Source: Pleurotus djamor (lineage: Eukaryota > Basidiomycota > Agaricomycetes > Agaricales > Pleurotaceae). Taken from it: a DNA stretch of 64,000 bases. The translations under genes were made by a program, and so were the position numbers. The notes beneath the pieces are model-generated. The model had not been told where the DNA came from and searched no databases. It saw nothing but the letters and a program-made list of their open reading frames with translations. Where the stretch lies: NCBI GenBank assembly GCA_029747585.1, contig JAPEVF010000008.1, forward strand, positions 168,237-232,236, in the 5' to 3' direction. This document shows, piece after piece, positions 20,295 through 33,700 of the stretch; within the stretch, counting starts at the first letter, position 1; the number at the start of each line of letters is the position of its first letter.

Positions 20295-22816
20295 CTACGT
20301 TTCAAGTGGATGTTCACCTGCAGTCGTAGCATCAACGACGTGACTTGTGGTAGGAGTAGGTGTGGGGACCTCCTCATCTCCATGGGGCGTCGCAGAGGGC
20401 ATCATGACGGGAGCGCTGGGTAAGACAGGCAAAGCACTACGCAACCTCATCAGGTCATCGATGCATTGATACACATTGTGTGACACAGTTTCAAGTATGC
20501 GCAGTCTCTCGTCGATCGCTTCCCGCGTGATGGTATCGAGAACTGCCAATTGTGACTCGCTTAGAGTAGAAGGAAGTGAAGATGAGAATCGTTGACGTGA
20601 GGTCGACGGGGAGGTGTTATGGGCGTATTCACGTGGTGGAATCGATTCAATAAGCTCGGACATTTGGACGCCATAGATAGGAATGAGTGATGGGATGCTT
20701 CGGTTATCTTCTGGTTCCAGGGGAGAAGGGTCGTTTGGAGTTGGGGCTGAAGGAAGCGCTGAACTAGAGGAAGCGATATTGGAATTCTGATTGTGCCCAG
20801 CGCTCATCTGTCGTCGTATGGCGCTCTCAGCAGCAGCACGCCTAGGATCAAGAGGAGCCGAGCTCTCTGATGAAACTAAGTTANGCGCCGCCGGCGCGTC
20901 AGATGAAGATGTATCTTGAGTGACCGGGTTATGCGGGTTTTGAGGTTGTTCGTTATCAAACCATCGTTGGTCCATTTCCCAAGGGTGGAAATTACCATCA
21001 GGCCCTTCAAATTCGCGCAGGCGAGGAATCGGTAGTGGTTCCGGAGCCGGAGCCGCAGCATGAGGGGGCGTAGCAGGATTGTACTGTATGTGGTATTGAA
21101 TGATAACATCTTGCGGTCGGTCGCCCTGTACGACGGGAACATTCTGGAGGACGGGTGGAGCGCCCGCAGGTTGTTGAAGGGGGCCTGGTCCGAATAAGCG
21201 ACCCATGAACCCAAGAGGATTGTTGACCCCATGTGGATTTTGTCCGCCTTGATCAGCGTTGACAGGTGCACCTCCAGCCTGAGGGATCTGGGGGCCTGCC
21301 TGACCGTCTGTAGGCGCTTGTGGGCCAGGTGGCGTCGGTTCTAAAACAGTACGACGGCTAAAAGACAAAGGAACGTCAATAAGAAGGCAAAGGACACGCC
21401 AGAACTATAGACTTGCCATGTTGGACAGCTCTGTTGGCGTTCTAGCCAGGAACGAAGACAATGGAAGTGGAAGATATGACCGCAAGGGAGTTTCTTGGGG
21501 GTTACGTTGGGACCATCAGGAAGTACATTGGGAGGTTGAGCGCCGTCATTCGGCTGATCCCTCGGAGTCATTTCCTCACGGCAGATAATACATGTGCGGT
21601 CGCTCATTTGTGTCATCTCTTCCGGCGTCGCATCTGGGTACCGTTGATCCATATTTCTAGTCGCCGTTTGGTATCGATGCAGTGCCCGCAAGCGCGTGAT
21701 GAATGAGCGAGCCGTGATGTAAACATCGCGGACGATATTGAGGGGAAGCCCGTAGAATGTTATGATGATGGCAAAGAACACCAGATATGTGGTAAGTTTC
21801 AAGAAGTCTGTAAAGATGACATGTGAACAAGGTATAAAGACGCTCGTGTGCATGCTCGACTTGCCAGTTATCAGTTCGATATAGAACACAAGCATGCTCT
21901 TGTTCTCCCATGGAGGTGCGTTCTCACCTCCCCTCTGACCCGCACGGCGTAACTCATATGTAGTTAGAGCGTATTTTGCTACTGTGTTCAAAGCGCTGGC
22001 CATCAGAATCGCATACTAGAGATAAGAGTTGGTCAACTGATGTGGCGAGATAGCGCTGAGGACCTACTTCGCTTGCAAACAATACCATGCCACCCACACC
22101 ATAAACAATAGTGTTTTCCACAGCGATCAAGAACATGAGAAAGTCCACGGCGGAGAGTATGATGAAGAGTGTGCACATTCGAACGTGAAACGAGAGGGGA
22201 GGACCAGGATATGGGCGTTGATCCATCTGCACAGATGTGAACGGGGCGCGACACGAGCAAACGTGTGAGTACTCACCCATTCAATACGATCTGACGACAG
22301 CCAGTGGAAGGACTTGATGAATAGAAGAAAGCCAAACATGAGGGCAAACGGGATGTCAAATTCATCGCGAAAGATAGTGAACGCGAGAAGAGATTCCGTG
22401 ATGAAAAACCAGAGGCGGTCATACAGGCGCTATGAAATCATTTTATGAGGCTGGGTATCGTTTCAAGGAATTGATCCACTTGCCTCAACCTCAGGTGCTC
22501 TTAGAGTGCCGAAGAATATCTGCTGAACGAGGTGACCACACAACAAGGCAATGAGGAGACCAAAGTTAGCCAAAATCTAAGTTCAATGTGAGCTTGAGGA
22601 TGTCCTTGAGAGCTCGTAAGCACACACCAGAACGCTGCGACTACTCTTTGAGAGGTAAATGGCAACGGAGTAGAAATTGCTGTAGTTTCTCAAAGCATTG
22701 AGAATTGCAGCGGTGACAGCGACCGTAGAAACTGCAGCATAGAGAATGATTCGGTGTGCATTCAGAGAACCGACTGCAGCCTGAGTCCTTTCTCGAAGGA
22801 AATCAGGGATGGGCAT
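20295..22816 (-). CDS. HRD1: HRD1/synoviolin-like ER membrane ubiquitin ligase
   Basis: HRD1 is the E3 ligase and channel component of ER-associated degradation. From ATG 22816 the protein begins MPIPDFLRERTQ and has several membrane helices: LYAAVSTVAVTAAILNAL, ANFGLLIALLCGHLVQQIFF, FALMFGFLLFIKSFHWL, CTLFIILSAVDFLMFLIAV and TYLVFFAIIITFYGLPL. FHWLSSDRIEWMDQ is a diagnostic HRD1 motif. The cytosolic RING-H2 domain reads CIICREEM...KKLPCGHIFHFHCLRSWLERQQSCPTW, with the last Cys-containing stretch continuing over an intron at about 21362-21415. A long Pro/Gln-rich tail ends in PLET. Introns separate the helices near 22565-22627, 22432-22485, 22230-22280, 22012-22067 and 21808-21865. Membership is secure. 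Confidence 0.93.
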
Positions 22817-23016
22817 GAGCGGAAGGAGGAGGAGTTGGTACGACCACGGCGACGTGTCAACAGAAATCGAGATCGGCGCTTAGGGGGGNCGCCTCAACAG
22901 GGTTATCAGGGGCGATTCACTATAAATAAAGACCGAGTTGAAATATTCTTCCCCAACCCTCCAGCTTAGCTCCCCATAGCTCTTTTTATCTCTCTACCTT
23001 CTCTTTAAAATACCCC

Positions 23017-25699
23017 ATGCCAGCCAAGGATGTTTCGGACACCAAAGGTGCCTTCACGCTTCACCGCGGCATTCCCAGAAGTATCTCTGGGGTGTTTTGG
23101 GTGTTACCCATACTCGGGGCGTTAACTTGGTATGCGGCGACACCATTGAGGCATCCTGCGATGCTACCCGAGGTATACGCTCTGTGCGCGACTTCGGCTC
23201 AATCGGCACCTATTTTTACTGTCGACCCGGCCAAGCCACAAGTCCAGTGTTTACTGGTTCAGGGGTCTCGCATCGCAGACACAGGATCCTTACGTGTGTG
23301 ACCATAGTGCGAATTAATTTGAAACGCGGTACAAATTTCCCTAGGTGAAATAAAGACCCGTCATCCGGGCTTGCCTCTGGCAGTCAAATATCTCCCATCC
23401 ACCGCAATAGTAGTGCCTGGTCTGAGTGGTGTGCCTCTTCCTCTTCCGCGAAATATGGCAGTCTTTTCTAATGGGTAGTTTAGATTCGCATGGCCATATC
23501 TTGGAATATGGCGCGAGTCGCGAACTCTTACTCGACGGGGCAACCTCTCCGCAAGGTCTATGAGATCCTAAGTCACCCGCTCTGACTTGAACTAACCATG
23601 GTTATGTTTCTAGATGCCGTTGCCCGCGTCCGAGATTATATCCTGAGAAATCAAGACAGGTTCAACGACACCACTAAGTTTGTCCTCGGCGGTGGCTGGG
23701 ATCACACTTTTTGGCCCTCTTCAGCATGGCCTCTTGCCGTAAGTCATATCCAAATCTTTACCGTTTCGCCGAAACTTTATTTACCGGTCCCACTTTTCAC
23801 AAAGGCTGACCTCGAGTCCGACGCCGCCCTAAAAGGAAGACCCATCATCTTACAGAGCAAGGACTGCCACGCCTTGTGGCTTTCGCCTTCTGCAATGGCA
23901 GCAAGCTCCCCGTTTCCGGACGCTGTTGAAGGCGGTGTAATTCTTCGTGACACCTTCGGAAACCCTACAGGCAAGTCCGAATCCAAGTTAGAATGTCCCC
24001 GTTCCTAAGATACACATTTTAGGGGTTTTCTTGGATAATGCTCAGGAGCTCGTCAAACAGCCCCCTCCTACTGAAGCAGACCTTCTCAAACGCTTTTCAA
24101 CAGCCGTGAGCCACGCCCTCACGTACGGAATCACCTCTATACATGACGCAGGGCTGGATCCTGCATCTCTCAAATTTTTCAAGCGGTGGGTCTCGTCTAG
24201 CCTGTTCTGTTACCACCAAGTTTCCACCCTCATTCCGAATGCCTTCTCAGCCAAGCTGAATTAGGTGATCTACCGGTCCGTTTCTTGTTATCGAAGTTAA
24301 GCTTCTATACATTCTGAAAGCGCATTAGATTCGCGTTTACGGAATGACATACTTCAATGAAAACGAAGAGTATTGGGGCAACGTATCCAAACCTGATGTC
24401 GATGGGGGTCACGGTCGCCTTACTGCGCGAAGCGTCAAGATCTTTGCTGACGGTAAAACAAAGCCTATCTCGATTGATCTAGCAGTATGCTCATCCCAAT
24501 GCTCTGTAGGTGCTTTGCGGACTGGTGGTGCTGCGGTAAGTTTGTGGAGNTGATCATCGCTCGCATTTCATCGATTAACCAAATGTAACTTNCCAGCTTT
24601 ACGAACCNTACAACGATGACCCATCTACGAACGGCTTCATGCGGCTATCTGCTGACACTCTCTCCTCTGTTATCGGAAATTTCNTAAGNGACGGNTGGCA
24701 GGTGGTGGGTTGTTCAGTTTTCCCATTGTTTACCCATCGATATCACCTCATTCAAAACTTCTCAATGTCTAGAACGTCCATGCTATCGGAGACCGCGCCA
24801 ATGGNCTCGTATTGGATGCATTTGAACAGGCATTGAAAGGCATCAANGTCACAGCCATGAGGCCGCGGCTTGAACATGCTCAACTGATGACCAAGGAAGA
24901 TATGGCGCGCTTGGGCAAATTGGGTGGTANACATNCTTTGCTTCTCTCGATAAAATCTCAGGCTCACTCGTATCCTCCCTTCAATCTCCCCTAGTTATCG
25001 CNAGTGTACAGCCCACCCATGTGTGAGCACCTTCCTTTGCCACCGGTCGTTTGAGGAGCGGTTAATCTGACCTTCAATAACACAGCATTAGCGACATGTG
25101 GTATGCTGAGGACAAGCTTGTGAGAGAGTTNGGCNACACTTTTGGGAGTCTGTTTACGCATATCGCTCATTTCTAGGGATCAGAACGCGTCAAGGGACTN
25201 TACGCATTCAGGGATATCATCAACAGTCAGGCCAGATTGACTCTGGGATCTGATTTTCCCGTCGANGATATGAATCCTATGAGTAGCTTCTATGCTGCGA
25301 TTACTCGTACTTCGTTGAGTGGAGAATCCCCACACGGTCCTTCCGGATGGTAAGATACACTCACCCTGGGCTGTANNATGGTTGACTGATTGCCGAATTC
25401 TGTCATCGTGTGTAGGTTCCCNGACCAAAGCCTGAGTCGAATGGAAGCTCTCAGAGGTACTGATATATTATCTTTGCCGCCACATCTTTGATAGCAATGC
25501 TAATGCCGATACAGGCATGACNATCGATGCCGCTTATGCCTCGTTTTCTGAACACAAAACNGGTTCNTTGGAACCTGGAAAGCTCGCCGATTACGTNGTN
25601 CTCTCNCAAGATATNATGTCTGTGCCAGCAACGGACATCATGAAGACGAAAGTTCTCGCGACGGTTCTCGATGGTAGGCTGGTCTTTGGAACCCTATAG
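23017..25699 (+). CDS. Membrane-anchored amidohydrolase (YtcJ/amidohydrolase family 3)
   Basis: This is a metal-dependent hydrolase of the amidohydrolase 3 family; the substrate cannot be predicted. ATG 23017 is followed within 50 residues by a hydrophobic anchor (GVFWVLPILGALTWYAA), suggesting an N-terminal membrane anchor. Domain marks in order are SDSHGHILEYG (metal-binding D-x-H-x-H type, from exons joined near 23450-23515), FVLGGGWDHTFWP, PIILQSKDCHALWLS, GITSIHDAGLDP, VHAIGDRANGLVLDAFE, RPRLEHAQLMTKEDMARLG, a SDMWY motif, LGSDFPVEDMNPMSSFYAAI and the C-terminal GSLEPGKLADYVVL. About ten short introns interrupt it, with Ns in the last third. It diverges from HRD1 across 200 bp and converges on RDH54. 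Confidence 0.85.
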
Positions 25700-25870
25700 A
25701 TTGCTTGGGGGTCAACTCGGTCTACATATCCCAGTTTATGTAGACCCATTGGGCCTCCATGTATTGCTATTGCTGTGTTCGACCAATTNATATATCAACT
25801 GGGAGNCAAAACTAACCCTGACAGTGANANTCCTCGAGTACTAGNGNNGNNTGNNCTGGGCTTGGGGAGN

Positions 25871-28800
25871 CTAANTNTCNAGGTCNGCCTCCGGCGTTAC
25901 GAGAGAGCTCCTCTGAAACACGAACGATACGGTGCCACCAGGCACCGAGGCCAAATCCAACGCGGCAATGTTGTCCAAATCGGTATCATGAAGTAAACGA
26001 TCNAGNCTGGACATATCACGCGTCTCNGCACTGTCCTCTTTGCGAAGTCGGGGGTGAAGGATTTGCTGCAAAATGTTATCCTGTATGTCGTCGGGTGCCG
26101 ACGACTTGAGGCANTTGATATGCTTCCATTCTCCTAACGAGGCCAGTTCCTTTTCCTTTTCCTGTAATTGCTGNTGGCAGAAAATGAGNAGTAGGGTCAC
26201 ATTGANCGAGNAACTCGCTTACNTTTTTATCATAACCAGCAACTCTCTCAACGCGAACTTGGGANGCCTGGACGAAACCTTTCGNAGAATTTCNGTCGTC
26301 AATGACAATCTCNTCCGCATCTTCTTCCNCATCNTCTNGGNGCATGTCACTGCCATCACAATGACACTGTAGGAGATCGTGGGTGTTGCAAGGCGTATTG
26401 AGGTNTATCCGAAANATNTCGCGCAGCTGAAGANTCGTCAGACGAGTGGNNCGCATTACATGNANTGNCTNGGCTCACATCTTTACGAGAAAANGAATCN
26501 GATTTATTNCTNCCATCAGTCTGNATAAGNATGTCNGGAGTTTCGGTNNCNANCTTGGCTGTAGTTCTTACCTTGTCCATCATTGCTAGAATGNACAAAT
26601 CTGTGATCGATGGNNACTNTCAGCNAAATTAGGACATACCGCTGCTTAANCCGAGCTTGGTCACTTGTCGCTGNTATATCTTCTCTATTTCAGGGTTAGT
26701 ATATTCGTTATAGCGGTATGATTGTGCAACCAAATACCGTCTATGGCGCCAGCGGTCAGGAAGCGATAGATATGCACAGGTCGCTTCTGGCCATCCCTNA
26801 AAATTGGATTCAACATTAGTACTTCACGAAGTCTCCGTTATTNCAAGAACTAACCTGTGTATCCTCGCCATGGATTGTAAATCGTGGCTAACTTGGGTNA
26901 GANGGTAACTNCNAGCTTATCATAGTTGTCCCCACCTTGGGTTCCAGTCAGAGTCGACGAGAACAAGCCGCGAGGCACCTAAATATANTGATNGGCGNCT
27001 GGAGGTAANANGNAGACGGTCATNAAACTCACCAATTAGATTGATACCAACNCCACCTANCAAAAATNTNACTNCGNTTCTNNTTTAGNTCTNCAGCGAA
27101 CTTACCAGCCTTAGAACTNAGAAGGAANATGACTNANGNNTCNTCAGTGCAAGNCTTNNGCTNGGNNAANNANGACACTNACATCCNCTCCGNTGACATG
27201 ACTTATTGAAAGCGTTCACATACTCCTGACGTTTGGATGTTGCNGTCTGTCTAATNNNATNGTCAATGNGANCNNTGGATTCGTGGGACAGAAGCAGGCA
27301 TACCCATCAAGGCGATAATATGAAAATCGTTTCTTCTTACANTATTCCTCNAGAATATTCAAGGTCGAGGTATAGTGGGANACGAGAACNATNTTCTCCT
27401 CGGAGAACTGGATGATCTCTTGGTAACGTTGATAGTGACACAAAGAGAACGCTCACGGATCGAAGAGTATCAAGCAGGCGAGCGAGAGCAGAAAGCTTGC
27501 CTATGCACAATGAAGATGACCGAAGAATGTTTAAAACATGGAGAACCTACCGCTTAGGGAAACATCAGCTACTTCAGCTGAGGAAGGTAACAGGCCTAAG
27601 GCAGCTTCCAAGCCCGCGTTGGTTGACGTTGTGCCAGATACTGTTGCTTTGTCTGCTGCAGCCTTGAGTAAAATTGGGCTAGAGCTGACTTTCGTCAGTG
27701 TATTGATCAAAGCCAGTGATTCGGCAGTTGGGCCTTGAATCAGACGGTCTAAGCGATCTGGGTTTAGTATTTTCTGGAACATGGAGGCCTGGAGCGAAGT
27801 CGGTGTAACAAACACGACATATTCGTCTGACGGGCAAGAGCGTAAGCGTAAGGGACAAGTTGTCGGATTCAAGAGGGAACAGACATTTAGGGGGTAGGTA
27901 GTTGTTCAAGATGGTGGCGTCTCTGCGAAGGACGAAGCTTTTGGCAACAGTAGAAAGCTGAAATCATCCATATTTAGCCGGTTTGCTTGTCGAAAGGCAC
28001 CATAAAATACCTGTGCAGATCGACCTGTCCCCATTTCAATCTCTTTTGCCGTGGCGTCAGGGGCCCGACTTTTCAAGATGGGCACCTCATATATACGACG
28101 GAATGTCTGGTAATCATCTGCCCAGGAGATCAGTAGTGGACCAAGAGGACTGGGCGACCGACGCACCTAATAGTCCAGGGTTACAGAATTCGGCCTAAGG
28201 GATATTAGATGGATCAAGAGGAGGACCGAAAAAGGCTCACCATGGCATGAAACTCGCCCAAATCGTTCTGAATTGGCGTTCCGGAGAGGATGATACGGCG
28301 CAGCGTTTTGAACCGCTTCAAAGTCTCGACAGTCTTGTTTTTGGCAGACTTCAGGCGATGTCCTAGTTCGCGACGGTAAGCTATTGAATGGGGATTGTCG
28401 TACATTGCTTACCTTCATCACAAATTATGAGTCCGATAGGAGGACTAGGTCACACCAGAGTTCAGTCATATACCACGTCGTACTTACTTTATGTGCACTC
28501 ACAAGCAGGATGTGAGTTCATCACTGGAGAGTTTTAGGTGGTTAGAGGGGTACGTGGAAGAAGGTTGTGCTCACTTACATGACGGTTCGCAATCTCTCGT
28601 ACCCGATGACAAGAACTTGTTGAGTTTTTCTAGGGCGTACATTACGACGCAGCCTGGGCAGTGGGACTGGAGACTCACGTATTGACGAATGTTTTAATGA
28701 CTTTCTTGTCAGGTTTATCACAGGCCACCACGCCGACTCGGTCACGCCCTAGCCATTTATGGAATTCAGCTTTCCAATTCTGGAAGAAGGTGAACAAAGT

Positions 28801-30595
28801 GGGGATGATCGAAGTCAAGCTGAATCATACGTTGATCAAGGATACGGGGCAGACTATCACAGCATTGGCGATCGCTGGCTGACCGTTTCCATAAGGGTTT
28901 TGTTCTATGAAAGGAGAGTCAATGCCGACAGGAAAGGCGTGAATTAGTGCAAGGACTGACTTAGCAACGTCCACACAAGGCTAATAGTCTGCGTATGTCA
29001 CGATGACTGTGGGTATCGGTAAGTTTTCAGTGAAGCGCACCTGAAGAGTCTTTCCTAGCCCCCTGAACAAGAATGTGAACGGTAAATCTATGGACAAGAA
29101 GTTTAAGTGCGTACATCTCGTCTGCCAGAATGCACCCTTGTCCTTCGTGCTTACGCATCCCCATTACACATTCATACAGGAACTTCACACCTGTGTGACA
29201 GATGTCGATAGGTATGAAGACAGATGAAAGTAGGAATATGTTGTACCTTCAATTTGATGTGGACGTAGATGACGTGAGAGGATGGGGTCAATAACGACAG
29301 GAACAACGGGGTGTTTCCTGGGAAGTAATTTCAATGTGGATACGATGGCGTGTGGTTCATCCATACCTGGCATTGAAGAGGGACTCGTGTTCCTTGGTCG
29401 GCGATTTCATCACGATTGCGTTCGCTGCGTTTGGGTCATGTCTGAGGATTGGTAAGCGAACTGATAGAATAAGAGAGTATAAATGGGAGACCTGGGGCCT
29501 TTTGGCTTTGGGGCTGAGCCGTAGAAGTTTGTGGATGGCACAATGAACTTCGATGAAGGTGCGGGGGCTTCTATGATACTTGGTGGGTCTATTGGCTCGT
29601 TAGAAGTGATTGTTGGCGAGTCCCCTGTGCTAGTACACGAAGGTAGTTGGGAGGCTGATACCCGTGCATCTATCTCTACCTGCTTTGATCCAATGAAGAA
29701 CGAGAGACCGGAATAGAGGGGAGCCCCGTTCCAAGTCATGGAACCCATCCTAAATAAAGATCAATACTCCACAGCCTGAGAGTAGTTCAAGTGAGGGCAG
29801 CCCACGGTTTACCGTCCTCCGACATCATCGTGAGTTTGCTTCCGGATAGTGAAACATAAGCGTCACCATCCCATGTCTGCTTCTTGGACGAAGTCTTTAC
29901 TTTTCTCCTATGCTAGATGAATAACGATAGATGAGGGTGGAACATGTATGGAGTTACCAATTGGCGGTCCAATGGCTGTCAGATGAGCTGATTCCAGGTG
30001 AGGGATCAGCATGATTCTCCGTCGACGGGGCAGGTTGAAGAATAGGGCGCGGCTTGGGTATATTGAAGGTTGGCTGGACGAACTTCTTGGTACGAGAAGA
30101 TGGTTGTAGCGGTATAGTAACTGGAGCACCAAGTGCCGGGCGCCCGAAGCATGTGCCAGAGACATAGTCATCACGAGAGAGGGGACAGTCGAGGGAGATT
30201 TCTTTCCCCGCGAGCTCCATGTCTGATCCTGATTCTACGCCTGGTTCAACTTTTCCGCCGCCTAGCCTGAAAGAGAGATGAGGATTAGTGGAACCATCAA
30301 AGTGACTACCGAGTCGGATACCGTTTGCCATCCGAGTCATAGAGTGTGGCTGTTGTTCCTATGATAGTAAGGACTCCATCACCGTCCCAAGTCTTGTGCT
30401 TCCGCTGCTGCGGCTTGCGCCTGCACACAGGGTTTAGTTTTGCAAGGCAGAGAAACAACTGGTTGATGCTTCAGCATACCATTGAACTGTCCAATATTGT
30501 TCATCTTCGACGGCGACGCGCTTTGCTGGTGGTGCAATTGCAGAATCTTTGGGTGCAGGACGCTTTGTGCTGAGTAGAGGAGCGAAGCCTGGCAT
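25871..30595 (-). CDS. RDH54: RDH54/TID1-like Swi2/Snf2 recombination translocase
   Basis: Rad54-family dsDNA translocases remodel Rad51/Dmc1 filaments during homologous recombination. From ATG 30595 (MPGFAPLLSTKRPAPKDS) the order is YWTVQW, GTCFGRPALGAPVTIPL (typical RDH54 N-terminal motif), PVVPVVIDPILSRHLRPHQIEG, Walker-A ILADEM-GLGKTLQ split by an intron near 29060-29130, LIICDEG-HRLKSAKNKT (motif II) split at about 28365-28410, RRIILSGTPIQNDLGEFHAM (motif III), FRRIYEVPILKSRAPDATA, then LNPDRLDRLIQGPTAESLAL and SSPILLKA. The helicase C-terminal lobe at 25900-27440 is heavily masked by N but continues to VSFVFQRSSLVTPE. The N-terminal motif and IQGPTAES region favour RDH54 over RAD54. The exact start is uncertain; an upstream spliced exon is possible. 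Confidence 0.88.
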
Positions 30596-30744
30596 GCCGA
30601 TGTGGGGAATGGGAGAAGGACGAGAAGTTGGCGCCACACTCTGGTGCTGACGTGACGAGTAGCACCAAACGTCACAAATCACGAGACTATATAACACCGC
30701 GACAGACACGGTGTGACGCTGCAATTTCCTCTTGACCTGATGCA
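30596..30744. promoter_or_regulatory. 149-bp divergent promoter between RDH54 and YEN1
   Basis: The two start codons point away from each other across 149 bp. On the + strand the gap contains ATATAACACCGCGACAGA at about 30689-30706, an AT-rich core that could serve either direction. An ACGCGT-type (MluI cell-cycle box) core was not found on a quick read. Shared regulation is inference. Confidence 0.5.
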
Positions 30745-33700
30745 ATGGGCGTTCCTGGGCTCTGGGAGGTATCCCCATTCGTTTTTATCTCTGCGTTTTC
30801 GCGACTTAAATGTTTTTCAGGCTATCAATGTCGTTGGCAGGTCTATTTCGCTCGGGAACCTTGCTGTCATGGAAGGATTTCAGACCAATACCACGTCTCA
30901 AAAGTGAGCATTCTCATAGAACTGCCGCCCTCTCAACATGTAACCATACAACTGTGCTAGGCGCGGGTACAGGATTGGTATTGATGCAAGTATCTGGCTG
31001 CACCACGCCACGGCGTCCAAGGGCGGAGAAAATCCTCAGCTTCGACTACTGTTCTTCAAAACTTTGAAGCTCCTCCATTGGCCCATTCTACCTTTGGTCA
31101 TGTTCGACGGTCGATTAAGGCCAAAAACTAAGGTCGATCAACCTCTATGCTTCTGCCCCGTTACCTACTGACGCGATTGCAACCAGCGAGGAAGTCGACT
31201 CGGAAAGTCAGGCTCCCATCCTTTATCGAAGGATTTCAAAGTGATGTTAGGGTTGATGGGTATCGAGTGGAGAGAAGTAAGCCAAAATCAGTCTTCTCCT
31301 ACCCTCACGCACCTAAGGGCTGTTTGTCTCAAGGCCGCTGGTGAAGCGGAAGCCGAGCTGGCTCAGCTGAATAGAGCCAATATTATCGACGCAATCCTGA
31401 CCGACGATGTGGATGCTTTCCTGTTTGGAGCTCGTACTCTAATAAAGAAGTATGTATCCATTTGGGGAGTCGATGTCTTGTTGCTCATAGCCACCTTGCT
31501 CAGCCCCAGTGCCAATCTGTCTGGAAATAAATTGAACCCTCCTCGGGACAAGGACGGAAAGCCAAGTAAACACCACGTTCTCGTCTACACGGCCGACGCC
31601 ATCGAGGGACATCTTGCAATTGGTTTGACTCGCGGTGGAATGATATTGTTTGCCCTCCTGGTGGGTGGGGATTACCATACCGTTCGTTCACTTTCTATGC
31701 ATATGGTCGTCTTCTTTTGGTGATCAGAAGCTGCACAGGGAGTTGAAAAGATTGGCAAGGCCATCGCGCACGGCCTGGCCCGTTGTGGATTCGGCGACCA
31801 GCTTTTACAAGCATTCTTAAACCGTAACAATCGTGATATTCAACCGTTCCTCCAAGCCTGGCGCGCCGAAGTCAATGAAGAACTGCGTACAAACTCCAAG
31901 GGTTTCTTGCCACGCGGCAACGCGTCTGCTCAGCTTCCCAACGACTTCCCGGATTTGCAGGTTCTTTCCAATTACGCTACCCCCGTAACACACGTTACCA
32001 CAGGCAGGGGTAGTGGGGGTGCTTTACGCGATCCCAGAGTCTTCAATATCGCAGGGATCGCTGCCTTTTGTGAAGAAAAGTTTGGAGAATGGGGGTACAA
32101 GGAAATCATTCTGAAACGATTTCGAACGTTGGTCTGGCCACCAGCCTTCATGCATCTTCTACGACGCACTGCACTGGAGGTCGATGCGAGGGAGCTTTCA
32201 CGGAGACTCGGAGATGCACCGTCTTCATCGCAGACAACGACAGGCATTTCGAACATGGCAGTGCGCCAATTTCTAGGAGGGACCCCTTCCGCCGACCCTA
32301 TCGCAGGGGCATTCGTGAACCAAGGCACACAACAACCTCAGCAACCCGCTCCGGCAGCTGGTACAATGTCCTTGAAAATCCTCAAGACTCGCGAACATAT
32401 TACCACTGATCACATGTTGGAGTGGTCTGTGGAATTTTCCCCGGTCCAATTTGTTGACCTTGCCCTCTCGGGCATCAAAGGCTTTCGCGGGCCTGCACCA
32501 GTCAACTTCGATGGCGACGATGAGCTTGATGAGATGGGGAGAGTGGTACAAACAACAACAGCGAAGCAGCCGCCCGATCCGCGAAGTCCTGTGTCGATGT
32601 GGGTTCCAGCATGCATGGTTGACCTCGTCGATCCGGCCGTGGTAGAGGGTTACTTGGACGAACCACCGCCGGAGCGAAACAAGGGTACGAAGGGGAGGAA
32701 AACCTCTGCATCCCAGGCAAGTCAGGCCCTACCCAAGAAGCTGCCTCGTACCGAGGTCGACGCAGGCCCATCTTCGTCATCTCGCGCATCTCAAGGACAA
32801 GCGGCTGTCACGGCAACACAGTTCGAATTTGAGGGAATGGTGCTCACAGATGTGATACCTCCTTCGGCCAGTGGTGCGACGGACCAGTCGACTCCTCCCT
32901 TGTCGCCCCAAGAGTTTGAATTTGAAGGACAGACGTATAGGGATGTGGATATTTCTCAAGTTCGCAGTCAACCTCCCGCGAGGAGCCTACAGAGACACCC
33001 AACGGACCTTGATTTGACAATAACTCCCCCGCGACCTTCACAAAGCTCACTTACGCGTCGAGAAGGTAGCCGGAGTCTAAAGAAAGATGTCAGCATCGTT
33101 GATTTAACAAATAGCTCCCCAATCCGAGCTCCTCCTGAACGCGAGATCGCTTCGTCCTCTGCTAAAAATGGTCCACGAGGGAATGCACCATTGCAAAGGG
33201 ATCACTCCGGACGCTACTCCGAGCCCTTGCCAGATGCCGATTCACCGAGTGAGGAGGCTCCACGAAGTCATATGGATTTTATCTTCGAAGAGGCTATAGC
33301 ACCTAGGAAGGAGAAAGGAAAGAACAGGGAAAGAAGAGCTACGCAGAATGTTCCTCCGAGACAACCGCAGACTTCGGGGCCCAGGGCAAGTCTAGCAAGA
33401 CAAGCAAAGCCGGCTGTTCCCAGTACGCAACCTCCTCGATGTCGCACGCCTCCTTGGGTCCATGATATAGTTCGGTATTCGGCCTCACAACCGGTGGAAA
33501 GTGGGGAGAGCAGATCCCTGGCATCTCTTCGCAGGAGCGATACTGGTGTTTCTAGTGCGTCGCGGGCGATGGGTGGTCAAGCCATGGCCGCGATCGCGAG
33601 CAGCTCCTCTGCTAGAAACGACACGCGACAATACATGCCGTTACCCGCTGCCCAAAGGGATAATAACGGACGTTATTCTGAGCCTGAGCCTGAGCCTGAC

